Below, piece after piece: positions 28,390 to 36,187 of a stretch of DNA of 64,000 bases. The position numbers and the translations under genes were made by a program. The stretch comes from Pseudomonas hamedanensis. GTDB taxonomy: Bacteria; Pseudomonadota; Gammaproteobacteria; Pseudomonadales; Pseudomonadaceae. Positions within the stretch are counted from its first letter, which is position 1. Each line of letters starts with the position of its first letter. The notes under the pieces are model-generated. The model did no database searches. It saw nothing but the letters and a program-made list of their open reading frames with translations, and was not told the DNA's origin. The stretch lies in the NCBI RefSeq assembly GCF_014268595.2, contig NZ_CP077091.1, forward strand, positions 4,446,001 through 4,510,000. Direction: 5' to 3'.

Positions 28390-29359
28390 CGATCAGTCCC
28401 GCCTTGGCGAAGAGTTTGCAGTTGTTGGGCAAGGCGAAAAAACCGGCCTTTTTCAATGCATCCAGGGTCGCGATGGCGCCGTTTCTGGCGCGCAGGCGTT
28501 TGGCTTCCCGGTGGGTCAGGCTGGCGAGAATCTCCTTGATCGCTTCGTCGGCGATGCCGGCCCCGCGCAGGCTTTGCTGCAACCAGCCTTCGTCGACCTC
28601 GAAGAAAATTCCGAGGATGTCCACCAGCGCCCGGGCCGCAAATGTGCGCCGCCGGGCGTTCAGGGTCAGCCACAGGTAATGGAACACTTCGCTGAAATAG
28701 CGGCTGTGCCGCGCCTCGTCGGTCAGGTGGTCGCGCAGCATGTCGCTGACGCTGGACACCAGACTGTCCCGGCACACATCCAGCAATTCCCGGGCGATGA
28801 TGGTTTCCGAGACAAAGCCCAGCAGAAACCAGGCCAGCGGGCGATGGCTTTCGGGCGTGCGGGCGATCAGGGCGTTGAGTCGGGTGATCCGCAACGGCAT
28901 GACTGGTCGCCCGGTGAAACCGTAAAAACCGGCAATCCGTTCGGCAAGACGATTGGAGAAAAGTGCGTGGTAGCCCTCGTCGGTGTACAGCTGCAGGGCG
29001 GCGGTTTTCATTTGCGCCGGAACGAACATTGGCAGTTCTTCGTGAACGATGACTTCGACGGCACGATTGACGATGCGGTGTTCGAGCAGCGTCGTGTAAT
29101 CGAGAAAATGCACCAGATGATTGGCGCACAGGCGATGCGCCACTGCGCTGCCGGCGGCGACGACGGCCGGATGGGCCAGATAGGGCAGGAACGCTGGCGG
29201 AAACCAGAACCGTGCTTGCAGTTGTTCCTGCAGGTCGTCCGGCAACTGGTAGTCGTGTTGGCTGTTACGCACCGAGGCGCGACGGTCCCAGTCACCCAAA
29301 GTGAATCGCAGGGCCCAGGAAACAGGCGGCGTATCCTGAGCGTCGGTGAGTGTGCTCAT
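28382..29359 (-). CDS. AurF-like di-iron N-oxygenase
   Basis: A 325-residue ferritin-like non-haem di-iron enzyme. All seven metal ligands of the AurF (p-aminobenzoate N-oxygenase) fold can be placed with near-identical spacing: Glu93 (LLEH), Glu128 and His131 (TDEGYH), Glu185 (SETI), His211, Glu215 and His218 (DHLTDEARH). AurF enzymes oxidise amines to hydroxylamine, nitroso or nitro groups; related family members hydroxylate carbon. Neighbours are a SagB-like flavin dehydrogenase (4-base ATGA overlap upstream) and an MFS exporter (8-base overlap downstream). No synthetase gene is nearby, so the substrate may be the small peptide encoded first in the operon. That last step is inference. Confidence 0.88.
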   Translation of the reverse strand: MSTLTDAQDTPPVSWALRFTLGDWDRRASVRNSQHDYQLPDDLQEQLQARFWFPPAFLPYLAHPAVVAAGSAVAHRLCANHLVHFLDYTTLLEHRIVNRAVEVIVHEELPMFVPAQMKTAALQLYTDEGYHALFSNRLAERIAGFYGFTGRPVMPLRITRLNALIARTPESHRPLAWFLLGFVSETIIARELLDVCRDSLVSSVSDMLRDHLTDEARHSRYFSEVFHYLWLTLNARRRTFAARALVDILGIFFEVDEGWLQQSLRGAGIADEAIKEILASLTHREAKRLRARNGAIATLDALKKAGFFALPNNCKLFAKAGLIDE

Positions 29360-30438
29360 GGTTGCGACTCACAGGGCTGTCGCTGCAACAACTCGCGCAT
29401 TTCCAGGCACATCGCTTCGCCGTCGCTTTCGCCGCAGCCGACAAAAAACAAGGGCTGTTCTGCGCGGCCGGCAACCTTCAGCAACGCCTCGACCTGCGCG
29501 TCGGCGAAAGCCCCTGTCAGCCAGGTGCCGAGGCCGAGCGCCGTGGCGACCATCTGCAGGGTTTGTGAAAGGTGGCCGGCCTCGACGAAGGCCATTCGAT
29601 AGGCGCGCGAATGTTGGTATTTCCACCATAGCTTGTCGAATCGGGCGGTGATGAACAGCCCCAGCGGCAGGTTATTGATGAAATGCTGCCCACCCAGCAA
29701 CAGGCCGAGCGGAGACTGCAGCGAAGGGCTCACCGCTGTCAGAACATGCCTGTCGGGGTGGTAAGCGTAAACCCCCGGCTCCAGGCCATCGACATGCTGG
29801 GCGAGGACAAAGCATTCGCAGGCGTTCAAGCCGCCGCCTGAAGGACTGCTGCGTCGTGCTTCGAGGCCTTCGGCGATGCCGTCGCCGGAAGGATCGCGCT
29901 CACGCAGATAGCCGAAAGACCAATACAGCAGGGTGCTGGCATCGACGAGTGAAACGGCGCGACCCGTGAATGAGCGACAGGTTTTCCGTCGGGTCAGCAC
30001 GTCGGTCAGGCTGTCAGGGTCCGGGATGGCGGGTGTGGGGAGGGCGATGGTTTCACCCAAGGGGTTGGGCAGGCGAGCGGTATCAGGCGCAGGGCTGGCC
30101 AGCACGTCGTTGCAGTGTTGGAGGTATTGCCTGGCCCATTCATCGATCGTTTGCGGGTTTTTTTGGCTGGGGATGTTTTGTGTACCGATATGAAAGATTC
30201 TCGACAGTTCATCCCAGCCCCATGGCGGAGTATCCGTCTTTTGCGAAGTTAATATGCCGGCATCCAGTAGTTGCAGATCTATGTTGTTCTGTTCGTCGAA
30301 CAGGTCGGGGTTGTTGATGAGTTCGCCGAGGCGTGACGAATGTTCCAGATCCAGCTCGTACTGAACATGGTCTTTATAGTTCCAGACGATTTGGGCAGGC
30401 GTGCGCGGTAATATAAATAAATAAGGATTGACGTGCAT
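29356..30438 (-). CDS. SagB-like FMN-dependent peptide-maturation dehydrogenase (nitroreductase fold)
   Basis: A 360-residue flavoprotein. Residues from about 140 on form a nitroreductase fold with FMN-binding TRRKTCRSFTG (149-159), the SagB-type motif RRSSPSGGGLNACECF (195-210) and the C-terminal helix and loop ALGLGTWLTGAF. The first 130 residues are a separate N-terminal domain containing IDLQLLDAGIL, a pattern I associate with small winged-helix peptide-binding modules of RiPP enzymes (weak inference). SagB proteins oxidise azolines to azoles in thiazole/oxazole peptides, but no SagC/SagD cyclodehydratase is present. The ribosome site is weak, unlike that of the peptide gene 71 bases upstream. 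Confidence 0.84.
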   Translation of the reverse strand: MHVNPYLFILPRTPAQIVWNYKDHVQYELDLEHSSRLGELINNPDLFDEQNNIDLQLLDAGILTSQKTDTPPWGWDELSRIFHIGTQNIPSQKNPQTIDEWARQYLQHCNDVLASPAPDTARLPNPLGETIALPTPAIPDPDSLTDVLTRRKTCRSFTGRAVSLVDASTLLYWSFGYLRERDPSGDGIAEGLEARRSSPSGGGLNACECFVLAQHVDGLEPGVYAYHPDRHVLTAVSPSLQSPLGLLLGGQHFINNLPLGLFITARFDKLWWKYQHSRAYRMAFVEAGHLSQTLQMVATALGLGTWLTGAFADAQVEALLKVAGRAEQPLFFVGCGESDGEAMCLEMRELLQRQPCESQP

Positions 30439-30468
30439 GTTGGAGAGTCACTCTGGTTGAATGTCTTG

Positions 30469-30502
30469 TAGACGCCGGATTGCCGGCACTCTCCGGCGTC
30501 TA
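30469..30502 (-). other. Stem-loop between peptide gene and SagB-like gene
   Basis: A perfect 10-bp stem (TAGACGCCGG at 30469-30478, CCGGCGTCTA at 30493-30502) encloses a 14-base loop. It begins seven bases after the peptide stop codon in the direction of transcription. No U-run follows, so it is probably a partial terminator or an RNA-stabilising barrier that would leave more peptide than enzyme mRNA. Confidence 0.75.
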
Positions 30503-30509
30503 GACGTGC

Positions 30510-30581
30510 TTAGCGGGCTTTAGGCGCTACCAGAAATGCCAGGTTTGCGATTTTGTTGCTTTCCATAGAAATAACTTTCAT
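30510..30581 (-). CDS. 23-residue candidate precursor peptide
   Basis: A complete small gene: ATG at 30579-30581 on the minus strand, a perfect AAGGAG eight bases upstream and TAA at 30510-30512. The product reads MKVISMESNKIANL followed by AFLVAPKAR: a polar, basic head, a short hydrophobic stretch and a basic tail. It has no Cys, Thr or Tyr, and its only Ser residues are at positions 5 and 8. A strong promoter precedes it and the SagB-like, AurF-like and MFS genes follow on the same strand. Its size is like PqqA, but the Glu/Tyr pair of PqqA is absent. It is likely the substrate of the operon's enzymes; a regulatory leader peptide is the main alternative. Confidence 0.7.
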   Translation of the reverse strand: MKVISMESNKIANLAFLVAPKAR

Positions 30582-30613
30582 AGCATGAACTCCTTGTTCG
30601 TTTGATAGTTGAA

Positions 30614-30629
30614 GTCGCCTCGTGGCGAC
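30614..30629 (-). other. Small hairpin in the 5' leader of the peptide gene
   Basis: A GTCGCC / GGCGAC stem with a TCGT loop would lie at the very 5' end of the transcript started from the promoter at 30636-30663. Hairpins in this position can stabilise mRNA. Confidence 0.55.
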
Positions 30630-30635
30630 AACTCA

Positions 30636-30663
30636 ATAATAGTTTGTAATGGAATATTGGCAA
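30636..30663 (-). promoter_or_regulatory. Predicted sigma-70 promoter of the peptide operon
   Basis: Read on the minus strand, TTGCCA (30658-30663) and TATTAT (30636-30641) are each one base from consensus and are 16 bp apart. Transcription would start near 30628, about 47 bases before the peptide start codon. Confidence 0.65.
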
Positions 30664-30688
30664 GCGGATATTAAGTAGGAATATTCCA
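30650..30688. promoter_or_regulatory. Inverted TGGAATATT repeat overlapping the promoter
   Basis: TGGAATATT (30650-30658) and AATATTCCA (30680-30688) form a 9-bp inverted repeat. The right copy is part of the perfect palindrome GGAATATTCC. The pair brackets the -35 element, a layout that suits a repressor or activator site. No regulator gene is adjacent. Confidence 0.55.
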
Positions 30689-30820
30689 ACGATTTTGTCG
30701 GACTTGTCGTGCGTCGAGCGTTAACTTGTAGGATAAGTTTGAATAATTAATTATGCAGGGAAATTTCCTGCGTTCCGGTGGGAAACTAATGTAGGAAGTT
30801 GCCAGTTGGGAGGGGCGCGC

Positions 30821-30847
30821 AAAAAAAAGGGGAGCCGCTGGCTCCCC
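30821..30847 (-). terminator. Intrinsic terminator of rlmI
   Basis: A perfect 8-bp GGGGAGCC / GGCTCCCC stem with a 3-base loop is followed by eight U residues on the minus strand. It isolates rlmI from the peptide operon downstream. Confidence 0.93.
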
Positions 30848-30864
30848 GTTCAATCGCGTGTCAA

Positions 30865-32061
30865 TCAGCTGTTGGGCAGCAGACGGCAGGTGATGCTCTT
30901 GATGTAGCGCGTTTCGGCGATGGCCGGGTGTACCGGGTGATCCGGACCCTGGCCACCGCGCTCGAGCAGCTGGATATTACGATCCAGGTGGCGGGCGCTG
31001 GTCAGCAGACTGTTCTGCAGGTCATCTTCCGGCAAATGCATGGAGCACGAAGCGCTGACCAGAATGCCGTCCTTGTTGAGCAGGCGCATGGCTTGCTCAT
31101 TGAGGCGGCGGTAGGCGCCTTCGCCGTTTTTCATGTCCTTCTTGCGTTTGATGAACGCTGGCGGATCGGCCACGATGACGTCGAAACGCTCTTCGCTGGC
31201 CTTCAGTTCTTTCAAGGCTTCGAACACGTCGCCTTCGATGCAGGTCATCTTGTCGGCAAAGCCGTTCAGGGCAGCGTTGCGCTCGACACCATCGAGGGCG
31301 AACGCCGATGCGTCCACGCAAAACACTTCGCTGGCGCCGAATGCGGCAGCCTGCACGCCCCAGCCGCCGATGTAGCTATAAAGGTCGAGAACGCGTTTGC
31401 CTTTGGCGTAAGGCGCCAGGCGCGCGCGGTTCATGCGGTGGTCGTAAAACCAGCCGGTTTTCTGCCCTTGAATGACCGGTGCTTCGAACTTCACGCCGTT
31501 CTCTTCCAGCGCGACCCATTCCGGGACCAGACCGAATACGGTTTCGACGTAGCGGTTGAGGCCTTCGGCGTCACGAGCGGCGGAATCGTTCTTGAACAGA
31601 ATGCCGCTTGGCTTGAGCACTTGGGTCAGCGCGGCGATCACGTCGTCTTTGTGCGCTTCCATGGTGGCAGAGGCGATCTGCACCACCAGGATATCGCCGA
31701 AACGGTCGACAACCAGGCCCGGCAGCAGGTCGGAGTCACCGTAGACCAGGCGATAGAACGGTTTGTCGAACAGGCGCTCGCGCAGCGACAGCGCAACGTT
31801 CAGGCGGTGCACGAGCAGGGATTTGTCCAGCGCCACTTTAATGTCGCGCGACAGCAGGCGGGCACAGATCAGGTTGTTCGGGCTCATCGCAACGATGCCC
31901 AGCGGCTTGCCGCCGGCGGCTTCGAGGATGGCTTGATCGCCGGCGTTGAAACCGTGCAGCGGCGTGGCGGCGACATCGATTTCGTTGCTGTAGACCCACA
32001 AGTGGCCGTTGCGCAGGCGACGGTCGGCGTTGGCTTTGAGGCGCAGGCTAGGCAGGGACAT
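30865..32061 (-). CDS. rlmI: 23S rRNA (cytosine-C5)-methyltransferase RlmI-like
   Basis: A SAM-dependent RNA methyltransferase that modifies a cytosine of 23S rRNA (C1962 in E. coli). The 398-residue protein has an N-terminal PUA domain (about 1-75, LRLKANADRRLRNGHLWVYS), an EEHEE-like linker and a Rossmann domain with SAM motif LDLYSYIGGWGVQAAA and catalytic motif VADPPAFIK. The second motif SASCS lies near residue 335. It is followed by a strong terminator. Confidence 0.92.
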   Translation of the reverse strand: MSLPSLRLKANADRRLRNGHLWVYSNEIDVAATPLHGFNAGDQAILEAAGGKPLGIVAMSPNNLICARLLSRDIKVALDKSLLVHRLNVALSLRERLFDKPFYRLVYGDSDLLPGLVVDRFGDILVVQIASATMEAHKDDVIAALTQVLKPSGILFKNDSAARDAEGLNRYVETVFGLVPEWVALEENGVKFEAPVIQGQKTGWFYDHRMNRARLAPYAKGKRVLDLYSYIGGWGVQAAAFGASEVFCVDASAFALDGVERNAALNGFADKMTCIEGDVFEALKELKASEERFDVIVADPPAFIKRKKDMKNGEGAYRRLNEQAMRLLNKDGILVSASCSMHLPEDDLQNSLLTSARHLDRNIQLLERGGQGPDHPVHPAIAETRYIKSITCRLLPNS

Positions 32062-32128
32062 GACGTCGCTCCGGAAAAAAGAGCGGGAGTATAGCGTGTT
32101 GCTCGGCCTGTTTGGCCGGTGAATGGAC

Positions 32129-32260
32129 CTGTGGCGAGGGAGCTTGCTCCCGCTGGGCTGCGTAGCGGCCCCAAACCATTACATGGCCGGCCAGTGAAAG
32201 CCGGGTCGCAGGGTTTGCGTCTGCTGCGCAGCCGAGCGGGAGCAAGCTCCCTCGCCACAG
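32129..32260. repeat. REP pair, TGTGGCGAGGGAGCTTGCTCCCGCT family
   Basis: The arms CTGTGGCGAGGGAGCTTGCT and AGCAAGCTCCCTCGCCACAG are perfect complements. The inner parts GCTGCGTAGCGGC and GCTGCGCAGCCGA also pair. Confidence 0.92.
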
Positions 32261-32269
32261 GTGGGCATG

Positions 32270-32809
32270 TTACGCCGCCAGCGCTTCAATCAAGGCCTGA
32301 CTGAACGCCGGCACATCGTCCGGCTGGCGGCTGCTGATCAGATTGCCGTCCTTGACCACCTCTTGATCGACCCAGTTCGCACCGGCGTTGACCAGATCGT
32401 CCTTGACTGTTTTATAGCTGGTCATGGTTTTGCCATTGACCAGGCCCGCCGAGATCAGCAGCCAGCTGCCATGACAGATCACGGCAATCGGTTTGCCGGC
32501 CGAGGCGGCAGTCTTGACCAGATGCTGAGCGTCCTGATCGATGCGAATGGTGTCTGAGTTCTGCACACCGCCCGGCAGTAGCACGGCATCGTATTGATCG
32601 ATGCTCACGGCCTGGAAGGTGTTGGCGACCGGAAAATCGTCCGCCGGTTTGTCATGGTTCCAGCCTTTGACCGTGCCGGCCTCGGCCGAAAGAATATCGA
32701 CCTGCGCGCCAGCCTGTTCGAGGGCGTCCTTGGGACCTGTCAATTCAATCTGCTCGAAACCGTCGGTTACCAAAAAAGCGACGCGTTTGCCGCTGAGGGA
32801 AATTGCCAT
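32270..32809 (-). CDS. pfpI: DJ-1/PfpI-family protein (PfpI-like)
   Basis: A 179-residue class I glutamine-amidotransferase-like protein. The nucleophile elbow AVICHGSWLL (Cys near residue 107, followed by His) and an acidic residue near the N terminus (DGFEQIELTGP) match PfpI/YhbO proteins, which are linked to stress protection, protein deglycation claims and, in P. aeruginosa, antimutator effects. ATG 32809 follows GGAGC; longer in-frame starts extend past the conserved N terminus MAISLSGKRVAFLVTDGFE. Confidence 0.9.
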   Translation of the reverse strand: MAISLSGKRVAFLVTDGFEQIELTGPKDALEQAGAQVDILSAEAGTVKGWNHDKPADDFPVANTFQAVSIDQYDAVLLPGGVQNSDTIRIDQDAQHLVKTAASAGKPIAVICHGSWLLISAGLVNGKTMTSYKTVKDDLVNAGANWVDQEVVKDGNLISSRQPDDVPAFSQALIEALAA

Positions 32810-32981
32810 CGGTAAGCTCCTGAGTCTGTGGGAGTTTGCTTCGCGCCGGACCACAACGGTGCGACGCGCCCTACAGAGTCCGAAGCCTGCGCGCGGATGA
32901 AAGTTCCAGCGATGTGCCTGCCGGTGTGTCGCCCTGCGGTTTCAGCGGTTAGAATCGCCGCCTGTCCCAGAGTGTGTACTT

Positions 32982-33848
32982 ATGTCCCAAGAGCTGACCA
33001 CCGAACAGATTCAACAATCGCTGCAAGGCATCAGTGTGCCGGCGCAACCGCAGATCATGGTGGATCTGCAAATGGAGCAGTACATGCCCGACCCGGACCT
33101 GGAGGTGATCGCCAGGCTGATCTCCCAGGATCCCGGCCTGTCCGGCGCGCTGCTGAAAATCGTCAACTCGCCGTATTACGGCCTGAGCAACAAGATCACC
33201 TCGATCCAGCGCGCGGTGAACCTGCTGGGCAGCCGTTCGATCATCAACCTGATCAACGCGCAGTCGATCAAGGGCGAGATGAATGACGACACCATCGTCA
33301 CCCTCAACCGTTTCTGGGACACCGCGCAGGATGTGGCAATGACCTGCCTGACCCTGGCCAAGCGCATCGGCACCCAGGCCGGCGACGAAGCCTACGCGTT
33401 GGGCCTGTTCCACGACTGCGGCGTGCCGTTGATGCTGCAACGCTTCCCCAATTACATGACCGTGCTGGAAGAGGCCTACGCCAGTGCCAGCCCTGACTGC
33501 CGGGTGGTTGATACCGAGAACCGCGTGTTCAACACCAACCACGCCGTGGTCGGTTACTACACCGCCAAGTCGTGGCGCCTGCCGGAGCATGTCAGCGCCG
33601 CCATCGCCAACCACCACAACGCACTGGCGATTTTCAGCGACGAATCGTCGAAGAACAGCCAGCTGAAAAACCTCTTGGCGATCCTGAAAATGGCCGAGCA
33701 CATTTGCGCCTCGTACCGGGTGCTGGGCAACCAGACCGAGGATTTCGAATGGCAGGCGGTCGGCCCGCTGGTGCTCGATTACGTCGGTCTGTCGGACTAC
33801 GACTTCGAAACCCTCAAACAAACCATCCGCGACCTCGGCGCGCATTGA
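32982..33848 (+). CDS. HDOD-domain signalling protein
   Basis: A 288-residue protein almost entirely made of an HDOD domain (about 20-215), a catalytically silent relative of HD phosphohydrolases: LISQDPGLSGALLKIVNSPYYG, INLINAQSIKG and LGLFHDCGVPLML. Such proteins act as output or scaffold modules in signalling and stress responses in pseudomonads. It lies 12 bases before mutM, so both may be on one transcript. No other domain is visible. Confidence 0.88.
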   Translation: MSQELTTEQIQQSLQGISVPAQPQIMVDLQMEQYMPDPDLEVIARLISQDPGLSGALLKIVNSPYYGLSNKITSIQRAVNLLGSRSIINLINAQSIKGEMNDDTIVTLNRFWDTAQDVAMTCLTLAKRIGTQAGDEAYALGLFHDCGVPLMLQRFPNYMTVLEEAYASASPDCRVVDTENRVFNTNHAVVGYYTAKSWRLPEHVSAAIANHHNALAIFSDESSKNSQLKNLLAILKMAEHICASYRVLGNQTEDFEWQAVGPLVLDYVGLSDYDFETLKQTIRDLGAH

Positions 33849-33860
33849 TCCGAGGACGCC

Positions 33861-34673
33861 ATGCCTGAATTGCCGGAAGTCGAAACCACCCGCCGGGGCA
33901 TTGCTCCGCATCTGGAGGGCCAGCGCGTCAGCCGGGTGATTGTGCGTGACCGGCGGTTGCGCTGGCCGATCCCCGACGATCTCGATGTGCGTCTGTCGGG
34001 GCAACGTATCGTGCTGGTCGAGCGGCGCGCCAAGTACCTGCTGATCAATGCCGAGATCGGCACGTTGATCAGCCACTTGGGCATGTCGGGTAATCTGCGA
34101 TTGGTGGAGGTCGGCTTGCCGGCGCTCAAGCATGAGCACGTCGATATCGAACTGGAGTCGGGGCTGGCCCTGCGCTACACCGACCCGCGGCGTTTCGGTG
34201 CAATGCTCTGGAGTACCGACCCGCTCAACCACGAATTGCTGATTCGTCTCGGGCCGGAGCCACTGACCGATCTATTTGATGGCGAGCGCTTGTTCCAGCT
34301 GTCGCGCGGGCGCTCGATGGCGGTCAAGCCGTTCATCATGGATAACGCGGTGGTGGTCGGGGTGGGCAATATTTACGCAACCGAAGCGCTGTTCGCCGCC
34401 GGGATTGACCCGCGTCGCGAGGCCGGGGGGATTTCCCGGGGGCGTTACCTGAAGCTGGCGATCGAGATCAAACGCATCCTCGCCGCGGCCATCGAGCGTG
34501 GCGGCACGACGCTGCGGGACTTTATCGGCGGTGACGGCCAACCGGGGTATTTCCAGCAGGAACTGTTTGTTTACGGCCGAGGCGGTGAACACTGCAAAGT
34601 CTGCGGTACCGGGCTGCGGGAAGTGAAGCTGGGCCAGCGTGCCAGCGTGTTTTGCCCGCGCTGCCAGACCTGA
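33861..34673 (+). CDS. mutM: Formamidopyrimidine-DNA glycosylase
   Basis: Excises 8-oxoguanine and formamidopyrimidines and nicks the abasic site. The 270-residue enzyme starts [14 protein letters not shown], with catalytic Pro2 and Glu3. It has the conserved lysine in ERRAKYLLI near residue 57, the helix-two-turn-helix [17 protein letters not shown], and a C-terminal zinc finger (CKVCGTGL.. CPRCQ) with four cysteines. Its start follows the HDOD gene by 12 bases. Confidence 0.97.
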   Translation: MPELPEVETTRRGIAPHLEGQRVSRVIVRDRRLRWPIPDDLDVRLSGQRIVLVERRAKYLLINAEIGTLISHLGMSGNLRLVEVGLPALKHEHVDIELESGLALRYTDPRRFGAMLWSTDPLNHELLIRLGPEPLTDLFDGERLFQLSRGRSMAVKPFIMDNAVVVGVGNIYATEALFAAGIDPRREAGGISRGRYLKLAIEIKRILAAAIERGGTTLRDFIGGDGQPGYFQQELFVYGRGGEHCKVCGTGLREVKLGQRASVFCPRCQT

Positions 34674-34729
34674 AAAAATCCTCCGGTCTATAGTGAGAAG
34701 TCTCACTGTACAGCCCGAAGGATCGTGCC

Positions 34730-35053
34730 ATGAAAGTCCTGCAAGTCTTCTTCATCACTGCGCTGCTGTGTTCCAGCCTGCTGGCTCAGGCTTCGGAAAG
34801 CGGCAGCGGTGATCCGCGCTACACCATCCAGAATCCTCCGGCTTATGCCATGCTTGGCGACTTGCTGATTGCCCGACCTTTGCTGGTAGTGGCGACGGTG
34901 ATTGGTGCGGGGGCGTTTTTGGTGTCTCTGCCGTTTACCGCGTTGGGTGGCGGAGTAGGCGATGCAGGGCAGGCGCTGGTGGTGGATCCGGCGAAGGCGG
35001 CGTTTGTGCGGTGTCTGGGGTGTACGGGGGAGGGGTTTGAGCGGCGCGAGTGA
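34730..35053 (+). CDS. Small exported membrane-anchored protein of unknown function
   Basis: A 107-residue protein with a signal peptide ([21 protein letters not shown], cleavage near residue 21) and one central hydrophobic segment ([20 protein letters not shown], about 48-67). The C-terminal part is short and contains CLGC. Similar small proteins occur beside mutM in pseudomonads and have been loosely labelled multidrug transporter, a label the sequence does not support. An ACCGGAGG-free leader precedes it; AAGGATCGTGCC is the probable ribosome site. Confidence 0.75.
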   Translation: MKVLQVFFITALLCSSLLAQASESGSGDPRYTIQNPPAYAMLGDLLIARPLLVVATVIGAGAFLVSLPFTALGGGVGDAGQALVVDPAKAAFVRCLGCTGEGFERRE

Positions 35054-35089
35054 GCTGATCAGGGATTTGTGGGTGCTGCTGATTGCCTC

Positions 35090-35154
35090 ATCGCGAGCAG
35101 GCTCACTCCTACAGTTGAAACCCGTTCCAATGTAGGAGTGAGCCTGCTCGCGAT
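35090..35154. repeat. REP pair (REPIN), TAGGAGTGAGCCTGCTCGCGA family
   Basis: Inverted arms ATCGCGAGCAGGCTCACTCC and complement, 18-base spacer, between convergent genes. Confidence 0.9.
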
Positions 35155-35178
35155 AGCGTCGGTAAAGGCGCTGAAGGC

Positions 35179-35469
<291 letters not shown>

Positions 35470-35530
35470 TCAATGCGCGCAATTGTGCCGCATTGGCGCT
35501 CGCAGTGCACGCGGGGGCGATCAAGGGCAC

Positions 35531-35578
35531 TCGGCTGCGATCATTTCAGGATCGAAAGATCGTCTGATCGCAGCCCGA
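35531..35578. repeat. REP-like inverted repeat, GGCTGCGATC family
   Basis: TCGGCTGCGATCA at the left and TGATCGCAGCCCGA at the right enclose GGATCGAAAGATCG, itself a small hairpin. It lies between coaD and the ferredoxin gene and could act as a terminator for coaD. Confidence 0.75.
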
Positions 35579-35592
35579 GCCTTCGGCAGCGC

Positions 35593-36159
<567 letters not shown>

Positions 36160-36187
36160 CTATAGACGATGGCAATATCGCGAAAAT

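Noticed and set aside
30510..30581. The small peptide as PqqA
   Set aside because: The length is similar, but the conserved Glu-x3-Tyr pair is absent and no pqqBCDE genes are present.
30671..30853. A 60-codon minus-strand frame upstream of the small peptide
   Set aside because: It begins within the rlmI terminator and has no ribosome site. The operon promoter lies just downstream of its end, so it would not be on the same transcript.
32949..34232. A 427-codon minus-strand frame opposite the HDOD and mutM genes
   Set aside because: Same reasoning; it spans two clear genes and the gap between them.
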